Shown: positions 60,384-60,584 of the stretch, piece after piece
Numbering within the stretch: the stretch's first letter is position 1
Layout: each line of letters begins with the position of its first letter
Origin: Verrucomicrobiota bacterium
GTDB lineage: Bacteria > Verrucomicrobiota > Verrucomicrobiia > Limisphaerales > UBA9464
Assembly: GCA_017309115.1 (NCBI GenBank)
Contig: JAFLEF010000047.1
Coordinates: 1 to 60,584, forward strand
Length of the DNA: 60,584 bases
Reading direction: 5' to 3'
The notes under the pieces: generated by a model
What the model saw: the letters and a program-made list of their open reading frames with translations, nothing else
What the model was told of the DNA's origin: nothing
Database searches by the model: none
Translations under genes and position numbers: made by a program

Positions 60384-60584
60384 GCGGCGGAGTGATCGTC
60401 CTCCATCGACGCGGAGGGAGTTCTCCACAGCCCAGCTCGTTCCGAAACGGCACCGGCTAACCCGACTTCCGCTACTCGGAGGTGATTCTGGTAATTTTTG
60501 GGGGTTGTCGCGCGGATTTGCCAATGTTTTGGCAGGGTCTTTGGCCGAAGTGCGTGTAGTGGCGACCTACCCTCTTCCGGGCCG
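60384..60584. other. Right-edge intergenic sequence
   Basis: The last 201 bases contain no supported gene. A short inverted repeat TGCCAA-TGTT-TTGGCA lies near 60519-60534; a regulatory meaning is not established. The next gene would lie beyond the window. Confidence 0.4.

Noticed and set aside
60480-60584. Sigma-54 type promoter near the right edge
   Set aside because: A TGGCA...TTGGC pattern is present, but the spacing between the GG and GC pairs is 11, not the required 10.

Overview
The window is high-GC bacterial DNA. It most resembles a member of Verrucomicrobiota, probably the Limisphaerales/Pedosphaera lineage. That is an inference from the gene families: delta-60-repeat and Calx-beta secreted giants, a PEP-CTERM protein, a DUF2723/TPR glycosyltransferase, a Y-G-G-K-S HEAT-repeat protein, and few obvious Shine-Dalgarno sites. 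No rRNA is present to confirm it.

Region 1 (about 1-8245) is the most unusual part. It is an integron gene-cassette array: at least 12 small promoterless genes, all on the + strand, each normally starting 2-33 nt after the end of an imperfect palindrome built like an integron attC site (AAC-type box, long arms with small bulges, GTT-type box). Cargo includes a trypsin-like protease, a barstar-like inhibitor, a DUF1444 protein, a lipoprotein, membrane proteins and several unknowns. No integron integrase is in the window. A reverse-strand gene of unknown identity runs off the left edge. The last cassette carries part of a repeat that is found complete at 40396-40599.

Region 2 (8246-16034) is ordinary chromosome: a delta-60-repeat secreted protein, isoleucyl-tRNA synthetase (ileS), aquaporin Z and a HEAT-repeat protein.

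Region 3 (16092-30780) holds a 2423-residue Calx-beta/beta-propeller protein, a REC-PAS-PP2C phosphatase, a PEP-CTERM protein, tRNA-Lys(CTT), fmt, an RlmI-like rRNA methyltransferase, and a GAF histidine kinase coupled to a response regulator.

Region 4 (30828-41562) is a set of housekeeping and signalling genes: SGNH hydrolase and TlpA thioredoxin, DEAD-box helicase, HAD phosphatase, FmdB-type zinc ribbon, an SPFH protein ending in a helix-turn-helix, a PanE-type reductase, HU, a Ser/Thr kinase coupled to an AguB-type amidase, and thioredoxin reductase. Its spacers hold three kinds of dispersed repeats.

Region 5 (41960-44259) is a translationally coupled methyltransferase and FAD oxidase pair with visibly C-rich, atypical codon use.

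Region 6 (44298-51605) is a polysaccharide or glycan locus: WecA-like phosphotransferase, GT4 glycosyltransferase, DUF2723/TPR protein, esterase and FemAB/CelD-like acyltransferase. It probably makes exopolysaccharide or a lipid-linked glycan, the usual companion of PEP-CTERM proteins, but no exosortase is visible.

Region 7 (51617-60383) contains purD, a TesA-like esterase, small conserved unknowns including an AsmA-like protein, an MFS transporter followed by a secreted PHP-like protein, a SixA phosphatase and an aldo/keto reductase.
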